A stretch of DNA of 64,000 nucleotides from Wolfiporia cocos (lineage: Eukaryota; Basidiomycota; Agaricomycetes; Polyporales; Phaeolaceae), in assembly GCA_029448655.1 (NCBI GenBank), contig JACCLO010000036.1, positions 1 through 64,000 of the forward strand. The letters are read 5' to 3'. Each line of letters opens with the position of its first letter. Position 1 is the stretch's first letter. Below the pieces are notes generated by a model that saw only the letters and a list, made by a program, of their open reading frames with translations, made no database searches and had not been told where the DNA came from. Positions 53,646 through 63,645 of this stretch are shown here, in pieces. The position numbers were made by a program, and so were the translations under genes.

Positions 53646-54075
53646 TGTCACAGATTTTGGGTCCCCTTCAGTAATCAACCAAGGCACTAGTGGTACTGAA
53701 GTCACATGATGGTTTGGCCCTCATCAGGTAGTATAGCGGTATAACATCTAGCATAGCGTGGCACCCTAGAGGCACATGACTTGCTTACATATACAGAGGC
53801 TGTGTAGATAGTGCATGGACCCTTACGTTAGGGTAGGCCCTAAGGCCCACCTGCGCTCATCCTCATGTATATATAGTATGTCGTCTGAGGCTTACACCTC
53901 AGACTTGTCAATCTCGTTGTTGGGGGCGTTTCCCCTCTTAGCTGGCATTCTTAGTCTTGCTGGTCTTGTGTGCCCACCTCGCCTCGCTATGGCCCCAAGG
54001 CCCCTTAGCAACTAGGTGTTGTACTCTACCTATTCGGTATTGGGGGTATATTAGATGGTAGTGAGCCTATGCCAC
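53646..54075 (+). repeat. LTR (ends incompletely defined)
   Basis: Starts TGTCACAGATTTTGGG. TATATATA near 53870 precedes a perfect 8-bp palindrome (arm GTCTGAGG at 53883-53890, loop CTTACA). No matching duplication was found at a plausible right end. Confidence 0.6.
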
Positions 54076-54225
54076 TTTGTGACAAGCTCCTTGTAATCCT
54101 TAGTGACCTTGTTGTCTAGCAATGCTTTACAAATCTCTCGGAGTATCGGTTCATCCAATTCTGGCACCACATGGGAGGTATCAAGAGCCATTGCCATGAA
54201 CTCTCGCTCGAAAAATTCTGTCACA

Positions 54226-54455
54226 AATCTAGGTCACGCTAGATACTAGGACGTTATGGAGCAGTAACTAGGGTATATTCCCCCTAAGGTGGTGACCTGA
54301 ATACAATAGGCACCAAGCATGGGAATATGAACTGCAGATATAGCCGGACCCTTGATAACAGCCAAGCTGTTATCATAGCCCTTTTGGGGGAGTGGCTATA
54401 TTGCCACTCATGAGCACATTGCATTGGGTCCATGGTGCGTCTTGTGATATCAGTC
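54226..54455 (+). repeat. Reverse-orientation relative of the 34062/34721 repeats
   Basis: Starts TGTCACAAATCTAGG and follows the reverse complement of 34062-34319, through GTAACTAGGGTA and GGGAATATGAACTGCAGATA, to GCGTCTTGTGATATCA. The ends are not confirmed by a duplication. I see nothing in 54456-54782. Confidence 0.65.
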
Positions 54456-54782
54456 CTGCACTTCCATAATTGACATCCAATGTGCTGCTTGACATGCTCA
54501 CCACACTTGGCATGCCAAACCAGTACTCACACCTGATTGGCTAGTGTACATCATCAGGTGATAAGTTAGTTGTAGTAATTGGCACAAGATTGACAACAGA
54601 AAGTGTGCCCAGCGTCTGCAGACAATTCTCCTTCAGTGATGGGGGTAGCAGAACAGTGTTGAACTTTGGCACCTTGAGCTTCTCCATTCCCACACCTGGC
54701 CTGTGTCAACCATTGCATCTCTGGGGATTTGCATACTCAGCCTCACTCTCATTCTCATACACATTCAATGAGGGCTTGTGTG

Positions 54783-55745
54783 TGTCACAGATTCTGAAAA
54801 GAGGTACCCCCCCCCTGTCTCAAACCCACGTTCTTGGGTAGTACCCCATCATGTGTCTTTGTATGGACTTAGCAGTGTAGCGTAATGGTACAGGTCGCCC
54901 CACCCATAGATGGTCACATGGTCAGTAGCTTAGATACTACAGCACATGACTTAGGTAGCACTCAGCAATACGCACAGACCCTGCCTTTAGGGTGGGTCTC
55001 TAGTATACAGTGACAGTGTTCCTCATGTACTTAAGCTGTGACACTCTGGGGCTTACTCCCCAGAGTGTCACAGATATATTACTGTTGAATTCACCCTCAC
55101 TATAGCTTTATGAGCACTGCTGTACATGCATGTGCCCCTCTACACTATGGTATTCCTCTCCCCTTCGTCCTGTAGTTACTGTAACAACCCTGCACCACTC
55201 GTCGATCAGCGCCCTTAGGGTAGGCGCACGTGCCTCTACCCATAACATGGTCACACTTTCATTACATACTCATGACTAGTTACTGTTATGCCTGACCTCA
55301 TAGTTACTGCGCACAGATCAGCACTTCAGGGTAGACACACTAGCGTACACGCAGATGTATATAAAGTATGACAAATGAGGCCTTATGCCTCATTCTTAGG
55401 ATTTTCGGCAATTGGGCCTAACCAGCCCCTTTCATTCTCTATGGCTATGGGCCACTCTGCTGTGCTGCTCATCTGACTTGACTGGACAAATGCCACAACC
55501 CCTAGCTGTCATCCCTCTAACTGAGCACCCAGAGTCAACGACAATACTAGGACACGCCAGCAGGCATATACGAGATCCCCAGCAGGGCCAGTCCCACAGA
55601 CACAGGGTATGTCTGTGTCACAGAGCTGTTATTCTCGATGATGAGGCTTGTCCTCTCTTTACTCCAAGTCTTATGCATGCTAGTCCAAGGGTTCTGCTCT
55701 ATGTGACAACTCTAGATGACGGTACACCCTTGGCATTTTGTGTCA
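54783..55745 (+). mobile_element. Solo LTR interrupted by a younger solo LTR
   Basis: TGTCACAGATTC...TTTGTGTCA with perfect duplication GTGTG (54778-54782 and 55746-55750). The palindrome after its promoter (arm CTCTGGGG at 55044-55051, loop CTTACT) is intact, and the younger LTR inserted exactly at its downstream edge. Confidence 0.88.
55066..55620 (+). mobile_element. Solo LTR nested in the 54783-55745 LTR
   Basis: TGTCACAGATATATT...GTCTGTGTCA with perfect duplication CAGAG (55061-55065 and 55621-55625). Contains TATATAAA near 55357 and the palindrome arm AATGAGGC (55374-55381), loop CTTAT. Confidence 0.93.
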
Positions 55746-55800
55746 GTGTGAGCTCACACATGAGAGGGTCTGGCTCATAACTTGAGGTTAATGTCCCAGC

Positions 55801-55875
55801 GAGTTTGCATGGCATTTATAAACTCTGCTGTGGCTGGTGCACTGATGCTGTGGATGGGTGCTTAGTGCACACCAC
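55801..55875 (+). repeat. Dispersed 75-bp repeat, copy 1
   Basis: GAGTTTGCATGG at the left and GGATGGGTGCTTAG near the right are shared, on the opposite strand, with 61263-61334 and 63433-63494. It sits next to different neighbours in each place. 55876-56117 shows no gene. Confidence 0.6.
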
Positions 55876-56117
55876 ACCATGCACAAGTTAACTACTAGAG
55901 GGGCAATGCAGGTATGCGCACAAGCTTTAGTCTTATTACTAGCATATATACTTGTAACCAATTGTATTTATGGATTGTGTTTGGCAGCAACCTCGCACAT
56001 TAGTCACTGGCATAGTGTGGTGGCTAACATGAGCTTCTATGTCCTCTACCCACTCTATTGTGGAGCACACAACTTGGAGTGCACATCAGATGAAACATGG
56101 CTCTGCAATTGTCCTCT

Positions 56118-56720
56118 TGTCACCAGAAACTCCACCCCTAGGATATACGCTAATGCTAGGCTAGCGCTAGGGAGATGCACATGCATAGGTAGATAAGCAT
56201 TCACTTATCTTATCTCAATATGGTCACATGTCATCACTGAGTAGTTACAGCATTACCTAGTCATGTGAGACACAGTCACAGTATGCACAGGCCACGCCAT
56301 TAGGTCAGGCCTTGTAGCTACAGTACGTAGCATCTCCATGTATATAAGTAGGTAGAATCTGAGGATTACTCCTCAGTTCTACTCTTCTCGGCCTAGGGGG
56401 CATGTCCCCTGGGAACCTCTCAACCCTCTGCTGCATGTGCGTGTGAGCCAGCGGACTGCTCTGCAACAAGCCTGCTGCATCCTACTTGGACATGGGGGTC
56501 TCTATTTATTGCATCTCCTAGTTTTGTCTTTAGCCTGCTAGTCTGGGGGCATACCGGTACACTCATGGGTCAGTACCTCGGGCTTCATGGCAGGTCGTCT
56601 CAATAGACAAGCCATCCTGTTCTCCCCTACAAGGATGGGTAGCCTTTAGGCCTAGGTTAGAAGGTATAGAGGCATCCCCACTAGCATGGGTAGCATGGTC
56701 ACAAGTATGTTCCCGTGTCA
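56118..56720 (+). mobile_element. Solo LTR (603 bp)
   Basis: TGTCACCAG...CCCGTGTCA with perfect duplication CCTCT (56113-56117 and 56721-56725). TATATAAG near 56341 precedes the palindrome arm CTGAGGA (56359-56365), loop TTAC. Same family as 32966-33581. Confidence 0.94.
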
Positions 56721-56889
56721 CCTCTGCTGCTCAATAATCTCGGCTGCCTGGTGCAACTTGTGTATAGCATATTCTATGTCTGTTTGGTCTTGATTGTCAG
56801 GCTAGGATGTGAAGGTGAGTATATCTCTATTTTACTTGTTATATACATACTGCAAACCCACTGCCGCTGCCAGCTCATGTGCGCAGCAA

Positions 56890-58853
56890 TCCATCACGAC
56901 CAGTTGGTGGGCCCTTTTGAGGCGAGGAGAGTATCTGAAATGTGATAACAAACTGGTGAGTCTCTCACTTTTGGCTCAATGATCTGCTGAAGTACTGGCA
57001 ATGACACTACAGGGGCCTCTTTGGTGTCGGAATCTTGAAGCATGATTGGATCGTCCCAGCTGCCAGATGGTGTCAGCACCAGAACATGGGGCATTCACTC
57101 CATCCATGCATGATCTCTGGTAGACTCCGGTGGAGGTGCGACTATGCCATTCACCATGACGGTGTAGAATGGCTGAACATGGAGCCACTGCACTGTGACC
57201 CACCACGATGATGGTATAGGTGTGGAAACTTCTTGCACAAGGTGCTTGTAGAGAAGGTACACATGATATTTCTGAGCTCCACAGTTGCATGTCCACGTCA
57301 TAATGTCTGTATTGTAGATGCTGTTAATTGGAGTCTGAGCAAGATGTTCCCGTGACCTTCTGAAGGCTTCTTGCATATGGGTAAGTGATCATGAATGCCC
57401 TTCACAATGCTTTGTAATGATCTGTGCAAGGGTCAGTTGATATGGCGGGAGCACTTTTGTGATGATTGCATGCATGGTGAGATCAATGGGCAGGTGATTA
57501 TAGCAGTGCAGAACTAGCTGCTTGAGATTCTGCCAGAGCACCTCAACCATCATTGTTATACACTTGCATGGTATGCTTGATGTGTACACCACATGCACCC
57601 AGAGACACCAGCAATCATGCGAGTACCAGGAGCTCCAGAGGTAAGCTCATACCTCATGAAGATTATTGAGTTTATAGTGTTGATACATCTCATCAATAGC
57701 ATCTTGTCGAATGTCCTTGGATGTTCAGCTCTGCCCATGCCATTTAGGGAGAAAATGGTGCTGTGATGCATGCTTTGTGAAAAGCTAGAGGATAGGCAGT
57801 CGGTGTGGTGTCAGGCAAAAGACATAGCCAGGCTTTGCTTGCTTCATTGTGCTGATTGCTCTGTCATCACAAGGTGAGCTTTCTTGGAGCTCTTCAAGTG
57901 CTTCTGCAAACTCCTCAACCTGATGCTGCAGATCATCTAGGTCTCAATCCCACTCAGCATCATTCCAATTGTCATGTTTATGACCTATCCAGCCCATTTC
58001 TTCATCACTTTCATCTGCATGTAGATCAGGTGGGAGTATGCCCTGGCCACTCAGGTGTTCAATGTCAAAGTCTTTGGCATCTTCGGTTTCACTCTTCACA
58101 GCAGGATGGCCTGCCGGGATGGGCTTGAGTCTAAGTGGGGGCAGTGACAGGTGATGACAGATGGATACCCATCAATGAGAAGCCGGATGCGATGGAGAGG
58201 CTTCACAGGAGGGGCAGGTAGCTAGTACATATAATATGAATTAATGAGAATAAAGTCCCATTCCACAATGTTGGAAATAAACAAACGACTGAGCCTGTCT
58301 GTTGCAGGTATGGTATGAAGTTAGCTTTGATGTAAGAGAACTCATGGCAAGCTTCATTGACATCATAGAATGCAGGTGTCTCCTTGTTCTTTGCTAAGCA
58401 CTGTTTCACTGCATGGAGTGCATGCCAGAAACATAGCTGATGTTTTGCCTGTGGCCATGTGTTCCTCATTGCATTGATTTCTGACCAATCCTTGTCTGAT
58501 AATGTATATTCTGGGTTGACACCAAGGTCCTTCAGCTCACCAAGAAATCTCTCAAGCACAACTTGCTTGACACCCTTATCGGCTTCCTTGTTTGTCGATA
58601 TCAGTAAGAACACAAGTGGAATACCCAACCCATGTGCATCTGCAACTGCACCAAACAGTCCAAAATTGGTCCTGTTTGTGTTCCCTAGACAGATTCAATC
58701 TCAGTAATTTACTTACGTAGCAAGCTTGCATAGCACACACACATGTTGAATCCATTGCAAGCTCCTGTGTATTGGAGGCCCACTCCTCAATAAAATCTGT
58801 GACTTAGAAGGCAACTGCCTGAGTGCTGGGCTCAGCTTGCACATCTAGCAGAG
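56890..58853 (-). pseudogene. Mutator-like (MULE) transposase, degenerate
   Basis: An exon near 58790-58730 carries EEWASNTQELAMDST with the first catalytic-type Asp. A 58-bp intron (GTGTGT donor, CTGTCTAG acceptor) leads to NTNRTNFGLFGAVADAHGLG, IPLVFLLISTNKEAD, then the second Asp in YTLSDKDWSEINAM and KHQLCFWHALHAVKQCL (58628-58203 and just upstream). An acidic linker lies at about 58120-57850. Near 57660-57430 comes AYLWSSWYSHDCWCLW and then TLAQII. A SWIM-type finger is expected near 57310-57260: TCNCGAQ is present but the third Cys is Tyr (LLYKHLVQ). Several frame shifts separate these blocks. MULE transposases excise and insert DNA with long terminal inverted repeats; I found no such repeats. 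Confidence 0.8.
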
Positions 58854-59660
58854 TGACACAGACTCACCAGTCTGTGGGACCGGCCCACAGGCCGGGGACA
58901 ATCCCCCAAAGCCAGTGCATCAGTGCACATCCTAAGCCAATGGGTATGCAGGCAAGGCCCTTGGCTAAGGTACCACCCAGACGGGCAAGGTGAGGAGGGA
59001 GAGACCCAGGCAGACTGGCACACACACAGATGAGGTGGTGAGAGAGGGGCTACAGCCCAGACATCAAGAATCTTAGAGATGGGGAGTAAGCCCCATCTTG
59101 TCACGGTTTTATACCACAAGATATTGACCCTACATCCCTCGCTTTAGGTCTCTTGGGGTTCCACTGAGCGCACGGTCTCCTCATACCTCTAGTTACCTCC
59201 ACGTCAACCATCTCACATAGTACATCACGTTACCTGGTAGATAGTGCCTATGATGGGCACACATTCCGTCACCCGCATTATAACATCACAGTATGTACAT
59301 CATATGGTCATGGTAGCACATGATCCCTTAGTTATGGCACACAGGCCATTACATTAAGGTAGTCATAGCATACTGATCCATGTACATAAATACACCGGGA
59401 TGAGGTCTTACAACCTCATCCTTTAGATTCTCGATGTTGGGCTATGCCCCTTTCTTCATACTGTCTGAGGGTGCACACCAGTCTTACTGCTGAGTTATTC
59501 ACTTGCTCATCTGGGATGCACCATTGGCAACACATGTCGCCACCTCAGCAATGAGGTCACCCTGGTCACCACTGCATTCCTCTGATGGTACCCTTGTGGA
59601 TGTGTTGGATTCCCCGGCAGGGCTGGTCCCACAGACCTATGTAAGTCTGTGTCACATCTC
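58854..59660 (-). repeat. Minus-strand LTR interrupted by a younger solo LTR
   Basis: Starts TGACACAGACTC at 58854 with CAGAG just before it; a hairpin closes this end (arm CACAGACT). Its promoter palindrome (arm AGATGGGG at 59077-59084; loop CTTACT on the minus strand) is followed, across the younger LTR, by a minus-strand TATA-like region near 59665-59680. The other end is not resolved. Confidence 0.7.
59099..59654 (+). mobile_element. Solo LTR (556 bp), nested
   Basis: TGTCACGG...GTCTGTGTCA with perfect duplication CATCT (59094-59098 and 59655-59659). Palindrome with a 9-bp stem (arm GGATGAGGT at 59398-59406, loop CTTACA). Confidence 0.94.
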
Positions 59661-60241
59661 TCTACCCTTTAAGTATGTACATGGGAGCGCAACATGTCTA
59701 CCCTTAAGTGCTGGCCTGTGTGCAGCACCATCCTAACGGCTGAGGTAAGAGAGTATGTAAGCGAGCATGTAACTACTGTAGTGACAGGGAGTGACCATAA
59801 TGTGAGTGATGCATGGGTGCGCACTACCCCGGAGTGCCTATCTACGGGGTCAGGTGGTCATTGCCAGAGCGCCATTACTGGCATCTCTATCCCTATGCCA
59901 CATGACTCAGCACCATTACTGGTGCCTTGTCATCTATGCTTACCCCTATGCTTACGTTTACGTGCATGGACTCTGGGGCTTTTGGGCAAGCTCTTAGGTA
60001 CTGGTGCACCCACATGTACTTATGCACTGGCATGAGGACTTACATCCTCATGTCTAGCATTCTTGACATTAGGGTAATGACACCCTCTTTCATGCTGTCT
60101 ACTGGGCTGCCACTCTGCTCTTAGTTCACGACATGCTAGTCTGGGGATGTCAGACCTTGCCAACCCGCCATACTGCCAACAAGACTGCTCGTTGCCCTGC
60201 CTTCCCTTGACGCCATGGGGCCTGGGACCTGTCATGGTCTA
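59661..60241. repeat. Remains of older LTRs
   Basis: Contains the upstream part of the 58854 minus-strand LTR and, near 60014-60052, another plus-strand promoter module (ATGTACTTATG, then palindrome arm CATGAGGA at 60031-60038 with loop CTTACA). This second LTR continues after the 60242-60778 insertion and ends CTGTATCA at 60836. Confidence 0.55.
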
Positions 60242-60778
60242 TGTCACAGAATGCCCAGAGGGGCATTCCTAGGACAATTCACTCCTCGCTATCACAGTAT
60301 GGGCACTGCTATGTGCACGCGTGCCCCTCTCTGCTTAGTTACTTCACATCATCCCTTGATGCCAGTAGAATCACCTGACCCAGTAGATTAGTGCTAGTCA
60401 GGCAGCACACGTATCAGGTACTCACGTTCATGGTCACCACTGTAGTCACATGTAGCATTACAGTCACCCTTAGTTACGGCGCACAGGCCTGTACTTTAGG
60501 GCATCCCTACATATGCTCCTGTCATGTACTTAAGTAGATGACAGATGGGGCTTATCCCCATCTTTTGGATTTTCAGCAATGGGCTTAGGCCCCTCTCTTG
60601 CATCTTGCTGTGGGTCTGCACCAGTCATACTACTGAGTTCTCTACTCGCTCATCTGGGGGCTTGCCTTCGTAGGCATAAGGTGACTCTGTTTAACCCTGC
60701 ATAACTTGGGTGGCACCTCGATAGGTGTGTAGGGTTCCCAGCAGGGCCAGTCCCACAGACATTTGTGAGTCTGTGTCA
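60242..60778 (+). mobile_element. Solo LTR (537 bp), nested
   Basis: TGTCACAGAATG...GTCTGTGTCA with perfect duplication GTCTA (60237-60241 and 60779-60783). Palindrome arm AGATGGGG (60543-60550), loop CTTAT. Confidence 0.94.
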
Positions 60779-60833
60779 GTCTATTGGAGATATTCCCTGG
60801 CTATGGGCCAGTCCCACAGATGGTACATCTGTA

Positions 60834-61037
60834 TCAGCATGCATGCTCCTGATCATCAAGTTGAAGATCATCATCTCCAATGTTGATCTGGGCCTTGAGC
60901 TCAAATGGCCCTACAATCTTACCCATCACTGTCTCCATAAACTCCTTCAACAACATAACATCAGTCTCAGCTTCATCATCTTCCTCATCATTGAGAGCCT
61001 TCCACTTTGTGTGTCTTTGTTCATTTTCCTTGTACAT
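60834..61037 (-). pseudogene. Acidic coding remnant, possibly the start of the MULE gene
   Basis: Minus strand from ATG 61037: MYKENEQRHTKWKALNDEED, then AETDVMLLKEFMETVMGKIV and a DDDLQLDDQEHA end where an LTR abuts. It is on the same strand as the MULE transposase and separated from it only by LTRs, so it may belong to the same gene. That link is inference. Confidence 0.35.
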
Positions 61038-61262
61038 GCACTCTCAGCTTTTTTGCATGGCCTTCTAGGCAGGTCTTAGACATCATGGGTAATGTATGCA
61101 GGCATGCAGGATGGAAGGAGGTCACTGGCTAATGTTGCCACAAGTCTTGCCTGCTTACAATTTCCTGCTGATTCATCACTTATAATTTTTATCTAAATGT
61201 GAGAAAATACTCTGAGCGTGAGAACAATTATCGCTCTATTACTTTCAGTTAAAGGTCGGCAT

Positions 61263-61334
61263 GGTGCATGCTAAGCGCCCATCTGCAGTGTCGGTGCACC
61301 AGCCACAGTGGAATATGAAAAGGTCATGCAAACT
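61263..61334 (-). repeat. Dispersed 75-bp repeat, copy 2
   Basis: Contains GCTAAGCGCCCATCTGCAGT and GTCATGCAAACTT on the plus strand, matching 55801-55875 reversed and 63433-63494. Neither 61038-61262 nor 61335-61587 has a supported gene. Confidence 0.6.
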
Positions 61335-61587
61335 TGCTGGGACATTAACCTCAAGTCTGGCTCATATTGGATGTCAAGGTGCACTTGTGGGTGTGGCCCT
61401 TACCCTTGCTGCCCAATGGGACCAAGAATGGCTGTGGTGTGGGGGCGGAGACGGCAGAGAAGGTCAAGGAGATGTCTCAGACACTATCCTGTGCAGTGCC
61501 CAGGCACACTTAATCTTGTTTCCAGTGCTGGGTGGAGGTGGGGGCAGAGGTGAGGTCGGACACAAGGCAGTGCACTCAGTCTCACAG

Positions 61588-62055
61588 TGTCACAAATTTT
61601 GAGGCTAGGCACCTGGCTGGGCATTTACTCAGGATTTGCCCTCTGCGTGGGTCGAACGCATTGACTGATGCACAGGAAGTCACGTGACATGGAGATTAGA
61701 TAAGGAGTCGTTGATTAGGGATTGCGGACCGTCCTCCCCGCCGGGCCGCTCACATGATGTAGTTGTAGATGACACCTTATGGCATGACGATCGCGACGTC
61801 GTGCATGGCCCCCTTTAGGGTGGGCCGCGACTCAGTAGTTACGCCATCTCTACATGTATATATACTACGTCATCTGAGGGTTACACCTCAGACTTGTTCT
61901 TCTCGATGTATGGGTGATAGCCCTCCTCTCTTGATCACTACAGCATGCTGCCTGACTCCGCCTCGCCTTGTCTCAACAACTCGGCGTTGTACCCTGGGTC
62001 TTAGTACTTATAGGGGTAGGACAGGGATAGAGGTATGCCAGTCAAGTTTGTGTCA
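61588..62055 (+). mobile_element. Solo LTR (468 bp)
   Basis: TGTCACAAATTTTG...TTTGTGTCA with perfect duplication CACAG (61583-61587 and 62056-62060). TATATATAC near 61857, palindrome arm TCTGAGG (61873-61879), loop GTTACA. Confidence 0.94.
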
Positions 62056-62102
62056 CACAGCATTTCAGTACAATGTACAATACAATCATACAAATGATAG
62101 CA

Positions 62103-62399
62103 TCACTTCATGAGGATTGTTTTAGCTGAGCTATATGCAGGTGCAATATGATGCAGGCAAGCACCTGGGCATGATAAATTCACTGTGGCAATCCAGTGTT
62201 GGAACATCCAGGCAAGTGCGTATCCGATTGCCGGCTGGGTATACCATGCAGTGACACTAGCATACTTGAACAAGTCAGAAAGATGTGCCTTAGAGATAAG
62301 GGTACCCCTTATTATTGTAGAATTTAGGCTGTACATGCTTTGCATGTTTGCCTCCCCGCCCCAAGGATGAGACAAACCACTGTCCAACATTGTTGTTTC
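62103..62399 (-). pseudogene. Possible coding remnant, unknown
   Basis: A minus-strand open frame reads STIIRGTLISKAHLSDLFKY and PAIGYALAWMFQHWIATVNL and ends at about 62103. It is cut on its upstream side by the hAT element at 62400. Composition is protein-like but there is no recognisable domain. Confidence 0.25.
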
Positions 62400-63258
62400 T
62401 AGTGATGTGCCAGGCCCAGCCTGGCTCAAAAGCCCTGGCTTTGGCCTGGCTTGGACAGCCCACAGCTTTTCAAAACCTCAGGCTGGGCCCTCATTGACGG
62501 CTCACGGCTTGGCCCAGCCTAGGCCCCGGCTCGACCATGGCCTACTACTGCTAAGATAATCATCACTTTAGCTTCAGAGCTTGAGATTCACCTTTGCCAA
62601 ACCTTTCCCAGATGAAATAGAACCTTGAATCCTCCTGTCACAGATTTAACTGGCAGTCCCAGACCAGTGTCTGTGGAGACATACGTCTAACACCCCTTAG
62701 CCAAAAGGGCCACTATAACAGCTCAGCTGTTATAGGCAGGACACGCTATATGTGTAGTTCATATTCCCACGCTAGGCACTTATATTGCACCGTTGAGTAT
62801 TTGGCTTAATACTTGGCATGGTTGGCCTTTCTGGTATTATATGTGCCACCTGGGATTCCAACCCCAGATATTCCGTGACACCTCCAATCTATAGTAGGAT
62901 TAAGTGTGAAATAATCACTCACCAGTGCAGCATTCAGTAGCGTGCCTGCCATATGGGGAATCATATAGGCACCCGAAAGTGAGCGGCAGGCTTCAATGTT
63001 GAGGACTTGACTTTTCTGTAGTTTTAAATAAACAAGATAGGTGCACAATGATTGAGTTGAGCATATAACTGGCCTGTATGGGCTTATATTGTGCCTGCCA
63101 GATATTGTAGCCATTAAGATCCCTAGGCCGGGGCTCAACAGCTTGGCCCGGCCTGGCCTGTATCTCAGGCCAGGCCCTGGGCCATCTCAAGCCATGCTGT
63201 AAAGCCCAGCTTGGCCCGGCCCGGCTCATGGCCCAAAGCTGGGCCTGGCACATCACTA
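62400..63258. mobile_element. Non-autonomous hAT element, third copy, with a nested insertion
   Basis: Perfect inverted ends TAGTGATGTGCCAGGCCCAGC and perfect 8-bp duplication GTTGTTTC (62392-62399 and 63259-63266). Without the 245-bp insertion and its duplication it is about 609 bp, matching the copy at 28195. Confidence 0.95.
62636..62880 (+). mobile_element. 245-bp TG...CA element nested in the hAT copy
   Basis: TGTCACAGATTT...CCGTGACA with perfect duplication CCTCC (62631-62635 and 62881-62885). The middle block CATATTCCCACGCTAGGC is shared with the 34062, 34721 and 54226 repeats. It is a very short LTR or TRIM-type solo LTR. Confidence 0.9.
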
Positions 63259-63432
63259 GTTGTTTCTTGCACCGCTCACTTCGTTCGCTCTCTTTCACGC
63301 GATCCCGACGCTTGCTTCAACAATCCAGGTCCTAGTGGTGGCACCTGCTAGTGAAGCTTGCACCTATTCCATCCAATAGAGACTGGGAGGAGAGAGGGGG
63401 CAGGGCGGGGGAGGAGGGCTGCTCGAGGACGG

Positions 63433-63494
63433 GGCGCACGCTAAGCGCCCATCCGCAGTCAGCCACAGCGGAGTTCGAAAAGGCCATGCAAACT
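63433..63494 (-). repeat. Dispersed 75-bp repeat, copy 3
   Basis: GCTAAGCGCCCATCCGCAGT and GGCCATGCAAACTC on the plus strand match copies at 55801 and 61263; this copy lacks about nine central bases. It lies about 150 bp upstream of the gene at 63646 and may be part of its promoter. Confidence 0.6.
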
Positions 63495-63645
63495 CGAAGT
63501 CCCTGATCTCTCGCTCTCGTTCTCTCGTGACGACGGGACATTATAAACTCAAGTGTAAGACCCTGCCATCATGTAGCAGGATTAACTACCCTTCAGCTAA
63601 CACTCGTATCAGTGATAACGATAACGAAGAGGTCGCCACACCGAA

